Assembly (NCBI GenBank): GCA_950295325.1 | Contig: OX485809.1 | Span: 4,528,001 to 4,592,000, forward strand | Reading direction: 5' to 3' | Source: Polytrichum commune | Lineage: Eukaryota > Streptophyta > Polytrichopsida > Polytrichales > Polytrichaceae | Length of the DNA stretch: 64,000 nucleotides | In this document: piece by piece, positions 37,662 through 48,967 of the stretch | Layout: each line of letters starts with the position of its first letter | Position numbering within the stretch: position 1 is the stretch's first letter | Notes under the pieces: generated by a model | Seen by the model: only the letters and a program-made list of their open reading frames with translations | The model's database searches: none | What the model was told of the DNA's origin: nothing | Translations under genes and position numbers: made by a program

Positions 37662-39352
37662 TTAAGCAAGAAACTTAGGAGAAGAAGGAGAAGGAGGAGA
37701 AGGGGAGACTCAAGGAGCCTGGTGGAGTAAGTACTTTACTTACATAGCTAGTTTACTTAACTTGCTCACTGTAAACGCCCCACAGCCTCCCTCCTCACCA
37801 CACTCCCTCGACCCGCCTGACTCTTGTGCATTCTCTTCTCCTTCCGTCTGTCCGTCTGTGTGTCTGTCTGTTTGTCGGTCGTCTGCAATTGGAAGACAAG
37901 GCGTGCCGATCGAGAGAACAGTAGCATTAACCTGGGGAGGAAAGGAAAGGCAAACAAAACAAAGCAAAGGGATTGCTGAAAGGGGGAGCTAGCTGCTGCA
38001 TGCGCCTGGGTTGTAAGGAGGAGGAGTTGTCGTTGTTGTTTGTGGGTTTGGAGGGGGAAAGGGGAGGCTTTTGTGGGGGCCTTTGACTTATCTGCTGCTG
38101 CAGTTCAGTAGTGCATCGCTCTCCTCTTTGTAAGCTTGCAGACTCACTCAACTAACTTGGAACTCTTGCTTTATACACCTATCTATCCATCTGTCTATCT
38201 ATCTATCGAGCTTATGTCTTTTGCTTTCACATTACATAAGGTGCAGCCCTATGTGGTTGTATGGGTTATGGCGGTAGTAGTGTTGCCGAGGTAGCGGTAA
38301 TTTACTTCCTTTTAGGACGCGCCCTGGAGCTCACAGGTTGAGAAATGCCATGTTATGGTGATCATGTGTTTTAGGTGTGCAGCTATGGTGTTATATTGAC
38401 ATGAGGAGTAGTCAAAGGACCCAGGCTAACTGTCATTAAGCCCTTGCAGTGGGAGATTTCTCAGTGCATTCGGATAGCCCATGTGTGTTCGTGTATCTGT
38501 GTATGTGTGTGTGTGTGTGGGGGGGGGGATGCTGTATCTTAACACTAAACGTGGACATGGATCGAGGGTGGTTGTTGCCATTCGGTTCGGGGAGTATGGT
38601 AGGTTAAGCAAGGCCACTGTCTGTTGCTGATGACGAATATGCCTGCCAAAATGCAACTTTGACCATCTTTGTTGACTGTGTTGGGGTTGGGGTTGGGGTT
38701 AAAGGATGTGTGTGTGTTCCTTTGCCAGCCTTCCCTGCCGGTGGTTGTTGTTGATGCCTTGTGGCTTGTGACTCCATCAGTGCCTAAATTTAACATCCAT
38801 GTGTGTAGAAATGTTAGGTATATTTAGCCTCGTCGGCGTTGACCATCCGGTTGTCTGTCTGTCTTTTGATCGTGCGTCATGTTGATCGATGCGACATTTC
38901 CACAGTGTGTGTTGACCAGCGAGCGACTCTTTGATCGTACACCTTCATATTTCCACTTAAGATGTGATCTCTCTCTCTCTACCCCCGTGAAGCGTTTGTG
39001 GTGTGCATCGTTTCGATCGGACCAGTAATAATGTGGTGTGGAGCTTGACGACGAAGAGAATGGCGGTAGGGTTACAAGTGAGGATGTGTAGTATCCACGT
39101 AGTGTGCACATTTCACTCCCACAGCAAGTCAGAGCTTATTCGTGTGCCAGATTCGTGTAGCCATGGAAGGAAGGATGTAGCCATTCTACATGTGATATAA
39201 TCATTGAGTAGCTGGCTTTGTTGTGGATGTGTATTATTTACTTTTGGTTAATTGGAGGTTGAAGTGAGAAACTGGTATATATTACCAAAAGATTGTTCTG
39301 ATGTGCTGATGATTTCGGGAGGGTTTCCTACTATTTCCAGGCAATAAGAGAG
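37659..39352 (+). other. 5' leader exon and 1.6 kb leader intron of the LRR gene
   Basis: GGTGGA|GTAAGT at 37727 is a strong donor, and TATTTCCAG|G at 39340 is a strong acceptor 12 bp before the start codon. The GA-rich exon before 37727 and the 12 bases after 39340 would form the 5' UTR. The intron carries a CTATC run (about 38177-38206), a GT run (about 38504-38518) ending in a G run, and TTGGGG three times (38681-38698). Apparent reading frames inside are unspliced noise. Confidence 0.6.
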
Positions 39353-42121
39353 ATGGAGAAATCAAATGGAGGGTTGCTGTTTGCAGCACTCATTGTTGCC
39401 GCACTCCTACCCGTCATTTTTGCCAATCCTGAAGGTAGGGTCACTGTGTAAATTTCTGTGTATCTCCTCATACATGGCCTCAATTGCATGCATTCCCAAC
39501 CATGAGGAGATATGGATACTCGTGGGTATGGCTGCGTTAGATACATCCGGTGAATGTTATCATACCCTTGATACCTCATAACCCTAAAGAGGGCTTAAGT
39601 GGTTTATTCTCATCAAGGTTCTTGGAAACCTGGATACACATAGAGGAGACAGAAGATCTCCTGCTTGCAAGCAAAATGTTACTATTTGTCTACCTAATCA
39701 GGCGGTCATTTTAAAGCAACTGGTTACGGAAAGCACTAATTAGAGGACGCAGTTTATTTGGGGATGGTCCCACATCCGCACCCGATAATGGGTGCACACC
39801 TGCCTATCACTCAATACCTCATGGTGGCTTCTAACCTAGAGATTGATCTATATGGCCAAAGCGGAGAACTATCGAAGGGTGGTGGGAAATCTAATTGTCA
39901 GACAGAAAGGGTTAATCACTTCCTTCTTCTTGAATAAGAAAATAACAGATTTTTGGACTCGCGATGCATATCGAGGATTGGAAAAATGAGTGCCCTTTTA
40001 TTATTGTTGGATACTCTCAGGTGATGCACTTCATGCTCTTCGCCGGAGCTTGACGGATCCCTCAAACGTCTTGCAAAGCTGGGACCCAACACTTGTAAAC
40101 CCCTGCACGTGGTTCCATGTCACTTGCGATGGCCAAAACCGCGTCATCCGTGTGTACGTCTACCTCAATCTCTTGTTTTCTGAGCTGTGGAAGTTTTTGA
40201 GTTCTCTTAATCAAGACAAGAATAGAATTCTCTTGTTACAGCCTCCTTTTTTCTTGCTTCCTAAATATTATTAGGACAGGTCCATCAACAGGTCTCTCCT
40301 CAGTTTTCATGTTAATGGAACAACCATGTCCATGACGGCCTTTTTAAATGGCATACATGGAGATGATATGGATCTTAGATTCAATTTGTGGTACTTAATT
40401 TTCTGAAAGTTTGTTCTGGTACTTGCGATGATTCATGCAGGGATCTAGGCAATGCTCGCTTGTCAGGCTCATTGGTTCCTGAACTTGGAGTGCTTCAGAA
40501 TCTGCAATATCTGTAATTGATGCTTCATCGCCCATCTCTACAACTTGGAATCTTGTTGCAACATTTCACTCTTTTGCAAACTTACAGTTGAATCAGGCAT
40601 AAAGCCAGAGAAGAATCAGGGAGGTATTTGGAACAACAGGCTTCAAAATTTCTTAACATGGCACAGTTTGGGATACTGGCCATTTGAGCTGTCAATGGAG
40701 GAGTCCTTTAATGTTGAGTGGACTGAACTCCTTGGCAAACATTCAATTTATAGACAGTCATGGAGGGGTAGATGATTACATCTGAAAATACCACAGAAAA
40801 GCTTAGTCAAAATCTGATAAGATGTAACGTTCTCTAAGAGAGGGTGATGTGGTGTTGGACATGGCAGCGAGCTTTACAAGAACAGTCTCACTGGCCACAT
40901 TCCCTCTGAGCTTGGAAAGTTGAAGGTGAGTATTATCATCCGGACACCCCCTTGTTGGTTGAGCCCTATGGATATGTACATTGGACAGACAATACGGTCA
41001 AGTCTGACTGGGCACATCTCTGCCTGAATTCAATTTCTATGTCCTCTTTGAAGAGGGTGCAACCAAATCATGGGATTTAATGTGGCCTTTGGGGATTTTG
41101 TTTTCAAACTTCACGCCTAATCTCACCCGCACACATGGTAATTGCAATGGAGGCTTGATGGATTGAAAGACAGAAGCTTCTACTGTAATCTTGTGTTAAA
41201 ATGTCTGACTTGGGTGTAATTGGTGGTCTGGGCAGTCACTCGTAAGTTTGGACTTGTATCACAACAACTTCACAGGCTCCATCCCCCGCTCTCTTGGGAA
41301 TCTTTCAAATTTGGCATTCTTGTAAGCTTTCATTAACCTCAACAATGCACTTGTGTTGATGTAGGTGTTACCTTGAATGAGTTTTGACTGTGGGTCATAT
41401 TCACCTTCTTGTTAAAGCTCATTCAGCATTTCTTTGTTGTCTTACAGGCGCCTTAACAACAACAAGCTAACAGGACGCATTCCTCGCGAGCTCACGTCAA
41501 TCACCACACTAAAGGCTGTGTAAGTATTCTAATCTGAACTCAGTTGATTACTGTTCTAATGTTTGAGGCTCACTTACAATAATTGGAATTGGGCATGTAC
41601 AAGCTCGTTTTGGCCAACAAGTTAAAATGATATAATGAGAACACTTGGGGTTGGCCATCAAAGTCTACAGACATGCTGTAACAAACCATCACGACCTTAA
41701 GTGCTTAAGATATGAAGCATTTGTAGCATGCCTTGGCTTCTTCAGCTTGGAAGTTCTGAGAACTTAATAAGGTGTGTTATCTGTCTTCTTTTTGTGCAGG
41801 GACATGTCACATAATGATTTGTGTGGCACTATTCCGGTTTCTGGATCTTTCAGTCACCTTCAGGCTAAGAGGTATGATTTCGAAACCGAGGCTGACCATT
41901 CGGAGAATATAGCCTTTGAGGCGCGTAGTTTGCTGTGGTCATGGATTTGTCGAATTCTTTCATACTGAATTTTTGTTCTTCAACGAAGGACCAATGTATG
42001 CTTGATATCAATCAATTCAGGTGCTCTTGGTGTGTGTGTGGGATGCAGTTTTGAGAACAACCCTCGTCTCAATGGACCTGAGCTGGAAGGCTTTGTCCCC
42101 TATGAGATGTCATGCCACTAG
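39353..42121 (+). CDS. Secreted LRR protein, SERK-ectodomain type without kinase
   Basis: Eight exons: 39353-39434, 40021-40153, 40441-40512, 40868-40925, 41236-41321, 41448-41519, 41800-41871 and 42049-42121, giving 215 aa. The 133 bp second exon and the 72 bp one-LRR exons are the layout of SERK genes; exons 4 and 5 (58 + 86) sum to two such units. Residues 1-24 form a signal peptide (hydrophobic [17 protein letters not shown]). An LRRNT_2 cap follows with [10 protein letters not shown], then about five LRRs ([16 protein letters not shown] type). The end [16 protein letters not shown] matches the small plant LRR family of Arabidopsis At5g21090/At3g43740 (218 aa class), so absence of a transmembrane segment and kinase is normal. 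Relatives (pepper CaLRR1, rice OsLRR1) bind hypersensitive-induced-reaction proteins in defence; that role is inferred here. Start and all splice sites fit GT-AG. Confidence 0.9.
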
Positions 42122-42747
42122 AGAGAGACAGCTTGTACTCCCATGTTTCTTCACGAAATGGCCTTATAGTTTCTCCTTCCAGAGAGTTTTCTTCAGAGGA
42201 GAAGGCAATCACAGCTTGTAATGGAGATGATCGATCTGCGGCTGTTTGATTAGGTTGAGGTGAATTATATCCAGTAATGGACGTAGAGAGTTGTATAGAG
42301 GTTATTTATAACTCCAGGAGGCGGTTTGGCAAAGGGTGCCTGGCTACACCCTGCGGAATTATGTACATGATGCCCAGGGCCAAACAAGTAACTTAGGCTT
42401 ATGAGGGTGTAAAAATGGTTGAAGAATGACTCTGCTGACTCCTCCTAGACAAACCTTCAACCACTCAGCTTGGTTCATTTATGTCATTTCATGTCATGTG
42501 TGGATGTGCGACTGAAGTCCTACAAGTTGTGGCGTTCATCATTGCCAGCATTTGGGTTTCAAGTTTCGCACCTTAAAACACATTTCTCTTCTCGGTCTAC
42601 TTCACTACTTTCTAAAGGTTTTTCCTGTCTCAAGGATTATTCTCCACTATCAACACAGAGTTGCTTAAGCTTCAGTTGTCTTGATACTAGTCCAGCCACC
42701 GATGCACTGTCATAGCCAAACTCCTGCTGAACGTGCTTGTCGGTAGT
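42122..42747 (+). other. 3' flank of the LRR gene
   Basis: Contains the probable 3' UTR. No clear AATAAA signal was identified. The reading frames at 42470-42715 and nearby are not recognised and are not called. Confidence 0.35.
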
Positions 42748-43146
42748 GTGAGTTTCCATGTAGGCCGATCGCCCACTAGATTCTAGATAATACTGGGTTG
42801 GAGGTCTTGCTCATATAGATAAGCACAAGCCGCCAATTGACCACATTATGGTGCCTTACTAGAATGTGGAGGGTTGTGGACATGGCCACCAGACTTCCAT
42901 GTGTCCACTAAAGCATTTTTTAAGCTACAAGTGTTGGTTATCGAAGGATTTGAAGACATATGGCCTAGAACTCCCTCTTTGGTCACCTGGAAGAGGTTTG
43001 TAGATGGGCTTGGATTTGAGAAGATGATAGTAGCGAGTTGGCATATACAAACCCTACTACCCCACTAGATTTTCATCCACATTTGGGTAAGTTTGACCTT
43101 ATACCCACTAGAATCTGGTGGGCGAGCGGCCTACATGGAAACTCAC
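42748..43146. mobile_element. ~399 bp MITE with 39 bp TIRs
   Basis: GTGAGTTTCCATGTAGGCCG (42748) and the following 19 bases to 'gattctag' are mirrored by 43108-43146 with two mismatches. Long TIRs beginning with G suggest a Mutator-like (MULE) MITE. The expected ~9 bp target duplication was not seen in the flanks. It lies 0.6 kb behind the LRR gene stop. Confidence 0.7.
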
Positions 43147-43458
43147 CCTTATTCCACCACACAAACCAAGTTCACTTAACAAATGCAAAAGCCAGCTTGT
43201 GATATGACAAAACATGTCCATGTGCAAGAGTCATAGGACACTGTGAGGGAGGAGAAAAGGAAATTGGATTAATAAATTTAGTGCCCATAATATCCTCGTT
43301 ACAGGGGGAGTTCCAGTTTGTGGCTGAAAATGTCTTCATTGTTGTAATAGGGGGTTCAACAATCAAATCTAAACATTTGGTCTTTGAAGCTTTGTTTGAA
43401 ATGCACTTGAGAAAACTTCAAAAGAGAGTAGTCTTTGTTTACCTCGGGAGCACAACTT

Positions 43459-43530
43459 TCCGTTGCCGGGACTCGAACCCGGGTCGCTCGGGTGAGAGCC
43501 GAGTATCCTAACCATCTAGACTACAACGGA
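43459..43530 (-). tRNA. tRNA-Glu (anticodon CUC)
   Basis: The reverse complement folds as a 72 nt tRNA: acceptor stem TCCGTTG/CAACGGA, D arm TCTAGATGGTTAGGATA, anticodon arm GGCTCTCACCC with anticodon CTC, and T arm CCCGGGTTCGAGTCCCGG. A box (TAGTCTAGATGG) and B box (GGTTCGAGTCC) are intact and there is no intron. It matches the conserved plant tRNA-Glu(CTC) sequence apart from few substitutions, so it is likely functional. The downstream T-run expected for Pol III termination is only weak. Confidence 0.95.
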
Positions 43531-45057
43531 TTATGCATAGAAGCAAAAATATAATCCATCACATTGACCCAAAATTAGCCCATTACACGGTAGGTTAAGA
43601 GTTTATCAACTTAAGCAAGAGCGGGGGAGATAAAGAAGGGGCAAGAAGAAGAACTTTGGTCTTCAAAGGAGGTTGGATTGAATAGAGTTTGTTTGTATAA
43701 CATCCCTGGTCATGTCCTAAAAGACAAGGACGTTGTATTGTAAAACTATTTCGTCCTTTGAAGGAGTAGACATTACATAAATGACCAGTAACCAATAGCA
43801 TGTCACCGTAGCCATTGCATATTGTTTGAAAACATAGCATCATTAGAAGCAAGAGATTTCTACAAGGTGTGTGTTTTTGTAATGAGTGGCAAGGAAATAA
43901 TAATAATAAAAAAGCTTTCAAGCTCGACCTAAGGCTCTCGAACCTTTAGCAAGCTCCAATGATGACTCACCAATCATGTTGTTGTGGGGTCCCCTCCCCT
44001 TTGGAACTCGATTCTCATTACGACCACATGAGAGCTTCTCTTCCATGCCCAAAAATTCAACAAAAAGAAAGAGAACCGACGAATCCACATGGCTCAAGTG
44101 CATATTGTGACTACACTACACCATTTACGGTACTTTAATTTCCATATGGGTAATAGAGTCACGTATTCTATATCAAGGCGAATGCTAGGTTACATTGATG
44201 ATTAACAACTTCATTATTATTGTCACCTCACAACACTTGGTGTTCAAGTGTGCTTACTAGTGTTTTGACTTGATTGTTTTTTATAGTGTTATTAGGCATA
44301 TGCCTATGTTACATAATGGTCTACAAGTTGAATGAAATATACACAAATGGCACTTGGACAGACATTAGTATGCTCAAGAGTACCATCCTCTTGCATACTA
44401 AAATATAAACACATGATACTTGCCATTAGTACGCTCAATGATATCCTCCATTTGCACACTAAAATGCAAAACCATCATCTCAAGTATCCCAGTGTGCTAC
44501 GCTAAATGTCATAATGTAAATATTTTTCACTCAAAAAATTGCTTATGTTGACGAATAGTGTCATGTTGGTAATTAGCAGTTGTGAAACTTTGAGACCTCT
44601 AGGCATCTAGTTTAGGCCCTTCGCAAATAATGTGCATGACACTAAACACCATAAATTATGTAATGTTAAGGAGATGTGTAACTTATGCGCATGCACAATC
44701 ATCTTCCTGCACAAGCATCTAAGTGTTGCAATGACTAACTTAGCCTACTTGGGAGTCAATTCCCAATTATGGACATTTAGGTATCCACATGTTTGTTCAA
44801 GTCACACAAAAAGTAGCACTTCAAATAGTGTGACCTATTGTGTTGACTAGCAATTCCAAGTTACAGAGATAAAGTCGATGTAACCTATTGATGTGTGTGG
44901 AAACCCATGGAGTTGTATGAGTGTGTTTGTTACTCTACGACTTAGGTTCAAGATGCTATGTAAATTTAACAATGATAATAATCCTTATTGTTTCTACAAT
45001 ATATATTATGGTTACTTAAAATAAACATATAGGATATAAATTAGAAAATGTCAAAAT
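43531..45057. other. Intergenic DNA with dispersed repeat E copy 2
   Basis: Positions 44370-44650 repeat the block order of 21500-22170. The 108 aa minus-strand frame at 43595-43921 has no recognisable domain. 'CACTACACCATTTACGG' at about 44112 looks like an isolated CACTA-type end. Confidence 0.4.
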
Positions 45058-45447
45058 TACACTAAATATTGTATTTAGTGTCACTAATTTTATTTGTCTT
45101 GCTCAAAACTAATTGTAAATTGCCCATGTAGTATCGAACAATAAATGTAGACCTAACATTATTTGTCATTCCTTGTAAAAACATTTGGGCATTAAAGATT
45201 TACAATGTTGTAATTTCTTCACATACTAATTGATTTTCATCCAATTTTTAGTCATCCATGACTATATTTTATTTAACCTTAATGGAAGGATGCAAAATAT
45301 AGCAAACTTTGTTTCAACAACTGGCATGGATTTCATACAAACTTCAGTCATCCATGCCATTACTTGTAAACTTATACTAAGAAGTGTCATTAGATAAGTT
45401 ACCATAGTGACATAAAATACCATATGACACTAAATACAATACAATAC
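45058..45447 (-). mobile_element. Family C MITE, copy 4
   Basis: Starts TACACTAAATATTGTATTTA and ends near 'gacactaaatacaatacaata'. The interior is the reverse complement of the other copies ('tttacaatgttgtaattt', then 'agtcatccatgac', then 'agaagtgtcatt'). About 390 bp. Confidence 0.7.
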
Positions 45448-45907
45448 ATAAATAACCTTACTTAGCATGGGTATCCATTGTGTGTCTAAAAAAAATCCAA
45501 GGTTGGGAAGCATAGTGGATCCATGCCTTGGTGAGGAGCATGGGTTGGAGTTCTTGGTCACTCAAACATTCTCCTCCTCCTTCTAGTGTTATGAATGGTG
45601 TCGTTTGTAGAGCGGGTGGGTGATGCTTTGTTGATGGGCGAATACAAGCCCTAAATGGCAGTCCACATTCCTCTAGCAATCATCTCCTTTTGTGTGCACT
45701 TGTGAAGTCTATCTAGTACTCATCCAATGTTTGTGCATGTGGCTTTACAATAGTCTCCCGCTTAAGTACGCATCCCGGTTAAGTGTGCAATTTTTTGACA
45801 AAAATTAGGGTTCATACTTTATTGTCTGAACATGTCATGCATAGTCATTTGACGCAAATGCATGAATTTTTTATGCTTCACATAAAATGCCAGTTTGTTA
45901 CGTTTTG

Positions 45908-46253
45908 CTAAAACATCTCAAACAATCGTCGCAATTCATCATACATCTTTCCAGCTTCCATTTGAACATCGGAGCACAACAATTGGTTGTCGATGTCGAG
46001 TAGAGCCTCAAAGCATTTGAAGTTGGTAGCACTTTCTGATTCAGAAAATGTCTCGATAGGTTGAATTTCGTTACAGTATGTTCTCCCGATTGTCCCAAAC
46101 TTTCTGGATGGTGCCTTCACTAATTTCATACTCCTACCCCAGCGCATGCTTGCTCGGCACGTTCGGCTTGCTCAACTTTGCAATGATTTCACATCGTTGG
46201 GCTTCAATCAAGCGGATCGCCTCAAATTTCATATGTTTTTCATTGCAATTCAT
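45908..46253 (-). pseudogene. Relic with CENP-B/pogo-like HTH domain
   Basis: Reading from 46253 down to 46074 gives MKFEAIRLIEAQRCEIIAKL, then PSKHALG, a stop, then EYEISEGTIQKVWDNRENIL and another stop. The pattern of two helices, 'A..Y.IS.GTI.KVW.NRE.IL', is that of the CENP-B N-terminal/psq-type DNA-binding domain found in pogo/Tigger transposases. A shifted frame continues to 45908 with FSESESATNFKCFEALLDID and a terminal YDELRRLFEMF. No DDE catalytic domain was recognised downstream. Two in-frame stops and a frameshift mark it as a pseudogene. Source element not identified. Confidence 0.5.
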
Positions 46254-47251
46254 CGAACCAGAGTGTCTAAAAAGCGACATGAGTAAAATACGCACCTACC
46301 AACTAAGTGCACACCAGTGGCTCCGGTTCAAAGTGCATACTTAAGTGGGAGATTATTGTATACAATTCGATTGCTTCCCTTATGCATTTGTGTGGATTTA
46401 TGTAGTTGTGGGTAGAATGTGTATTTCATGGCAAAAAAAGGTTTCTTGCAAGGAGATTGCATTGAAAGTCTCTACATGATCCTTTAGGACCGAGTTGCCT
46501 TCCTTGTGAGACTTGTTAACTTCTTGAATCATTGGAGAGGGCAAAGGGTACAAGGTTGGCAATGACGAAATAATGTCAAGCATATATCCAAATCACACGA
46601 GGACGTTCATTAGACTAGGATGCAAGCCCAATTAAAGATGGACTTTTGTGAGTGTTTTTGTGAAGCAAGCGGGTGATGCATTGCATAGTTCAAATGAGCC
46701 CATTAGGCTACGAATTATTGCATAAATTATTTTTCTTCGCTCCTATTTGACACCTGCAACATATGTCTAAACACCATGATTTTGGTGATGTGATCACCAA
46801 TGACTTCTGAAGGTAAAAGAATTTATCAAGACATACAGTAATTGTTAGTTGACTATCCTTCACCGGAAAACCTTGGGCTTGGGTTTGTAACCATTCATGC
46901 TAACCCAATTTGACACCCAAAAGCATATACATGTTATACGATGGAATACAAGCTACAAAAAGTCATGTCCACCTAATTTGATATGTAATGTATAGTGTTT
47001 CATAATAAGTTGATTACTTTGACTCTTCCGGCCTCTCACGACTACCCCTCAACAATCCATCCAGCCAACATCTGTCAACGAATCTCATCCATGCCCACAT
47101 CACCAACACATTCATTCAATGCCCTGTTTCTACAAGCGTCAGGCTCAGCAAAGACAATTTCAAAAACAAATGTTTTACCAGCCATTCAATCATCACTTTG
47201 GGATGCCGCCCTGCGTTGGGGGGGGGGGTGGTGTGTGTGTTGATGTTTATT
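46254..47251. other. Intergenic DNA, nothing firm
   Basis: May hold further parts of the element behind the HTH relic, but no domain or inverted repeat was recognised. A G run (47219-47228) precedes the family A MITE. Confidence 0.35.
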
Positions 47252-47254
47252 TTA

Positions 47255-47755
47255 GGGCCACTTCACACACGAGCCAAAAGCCATTCCCATGTAATAGTGA
47301 GAGCCCAAAAGAAAGTGTCCAAAGGCCGTCCCAACCCACCTTCAAAATCATGTAGTGTGGTCACAGATCCTCGAGTGTAGTGTGAAGTCATATGTGACAA
47401 GGTCCTCACTCAAATGCAATTTCAATGAATTTTTATTCATGCGGGTCCTCACACATGAAAAAATAGTACTAATCAACAATTGTGAGCATTCAGAGTGCCA
47501 TGGTCTCCCGGTTTTGTGGTAGGCTTACCTCCAAGAGGTGGTTTTTTTAAAAATAATCCAAGTGACCATGAAACATGATCCATTTGATGCCATGTAGGAA
47601 TCCACGTAGACTTTACATCCATATTGCATTCACATACTCCGTTGGTCCCTCGAGCGTAGTGTGAAGCGAGCTTGGACCAGCTCTGCCTTTTCCACCAACG
47701 AGAGTGCTTGAAGTGTAATGGTTATGGGCTCCCAGTCTCGTATGCGAAGTGGCCC
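47255..47755 (+). mobile_element. Family A MITE, copy 6
   Basis: 501 bp from GGGCCACTTCACACACGAG to its near inverse ending GAAGTGGCCC, flanked by TTA (47252-47254 and 47756-47758). This is the cleanest family member for boundary definition. A SINE has inserted 6 bp beyond its right end. Confidence 0.85.
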
Positions 47756-47761
47756 TTAGAA

Positions 47762-48109
47762 AGGCACCACGGGCTTGGCATGGTGGTTAGGGCTCGTGGT
47801 TCCCAATGAGGAGGTTGTGGGTTCTATTCCCCATGCCGGTGTGGTGCTCACCACCTTAGTCCACCCAACTATGGTGGGGGGTCCTTGGACCTTGTTGTAT
47901 TACCTCAAAGCCCTTTGGGGGGATTCCATGTCCGGTATCCTCAAGGCACTAGTGGCTAGCTAGGAACTAGTATAGTGTGTCACTATAGTGCCCACCCCGA
48001 GAGGGGTTAGTAGTCCTGCACCACTAGTATTATGCCTTGAGGGTTTAATGCCAAGGGTAGGTCGAACGGGCATTCCAATCACGCTGATCACATGGTCAAC
48101 GTTTCTAAG
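47762..48109 (+). mobile_element. SINE family S1, copy 2, alternative 3' end
   Basis: Head and body match 7645-7900: A box TGGCATGGTGGTTAGGGC (47776-47793), B box GGGTTCTATTCCCC (47819-47832), then 'ccaactatggtggggggtcc'. After about 48010 the 3' end is unrelated to copy 1 and has no TCTA tail. It is flanked by an exact 14 bp duplication AGTGGCCCTTAGAA (47748-47761 and 48110-48123), which includes the last 8 bp of the MITE and its TTA, so the SINE came later. The reading frame through it is not a gene. Confidence 0.85.
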
Positions 48110-48123
48110 AGTGGCCCTTAGAA

Positions 48124-48967
48124 TGTAATCAAAGACCTCCAAATTAATTCATGAGATCTTTGGAGAACAAGAAATTATTGATTGGTGAAATGCCATTGGA
48201 GCCTGAAACCAATTATGTTCTCTTCTCCTTTCAATCTCTTTATTTCTTTGTCACATGAAAAATATGTTTGGATATCCTACAATGGACATCAATAATGGAT
48301 GGATTTCACGCATGGTCCGTTAATGGACAGGAGACTTGGCTTTCATCCGAGTGACATGGGATGTCCACCACCTTAACTTGTTTTGGTGGTTTTGAATGAC
48401 CTATGAACAAAATAACAAACCCTAATAACATTTGCACCCTAATCACTGGCATTGAAATTAGTGCGGCCGGACCTTTTATCAATGCTCACTCGGTCACTCT
48501 TATAATTAGTTTAATTCATCCATCCAGATACGCGCCTGGGGTGAACTATGTTCGTTTGTCGAGGTGGAAGAAGCGAGTAGGGCCCGTCACCCGTCACCCG
48601 TCACCCAGCAATATGTTATCATCCATCCATTCGCGCATAACGGGTCGACGACGTTCGTCGAAGGAGACCTGAGGGAGTTAGACGAGGAAGAGCAGGTCAC
48701 TGATGAGGAGGGCGCGTGATTAATCGAACGATACGCTTCTAATAACCTTTGTTATCATCCATCCAATCAAGCTCCAAGGATGAACGTCTTTCATCGACGA
48801 GACCCGAACGAGGGAGACGAGGAAGAAGCAGTCGAGCGAGCAGGCAAGCAAGGAGGAGGGCGGGTGATGAAGCGAGCGATCGCTGGTGCCATTTTCATCG
48901 CAACAACACCGGACCACCTCCGATCTGGCCTGCGCGATTCCCCCGCAGCGCATGAAATTTATTCACA
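48124..48967 (+). promoter_or_regulatory. Upstream region of the beta-adaptin gene
   Basis: GC content rises from about 48460. CCGTCAC occurs three times in tandem (48584-48604). A 136 bp segment starting 'gttatcatccatcca' at 48615 is repeated, diverged, from 48751 ('gacgaggaagarcag', then 'gaggagggcg'). Short frames here lie in the probable promoter and 5' UTR. The transcription start was not located. Confidence 0.5.

Noticed and set aside
38681-38700. TTGGGG repeats, telomere-like or G-quadruplex
   Set aside because: Only three G4 runs and not the plant telomere unit TTTAGGG.
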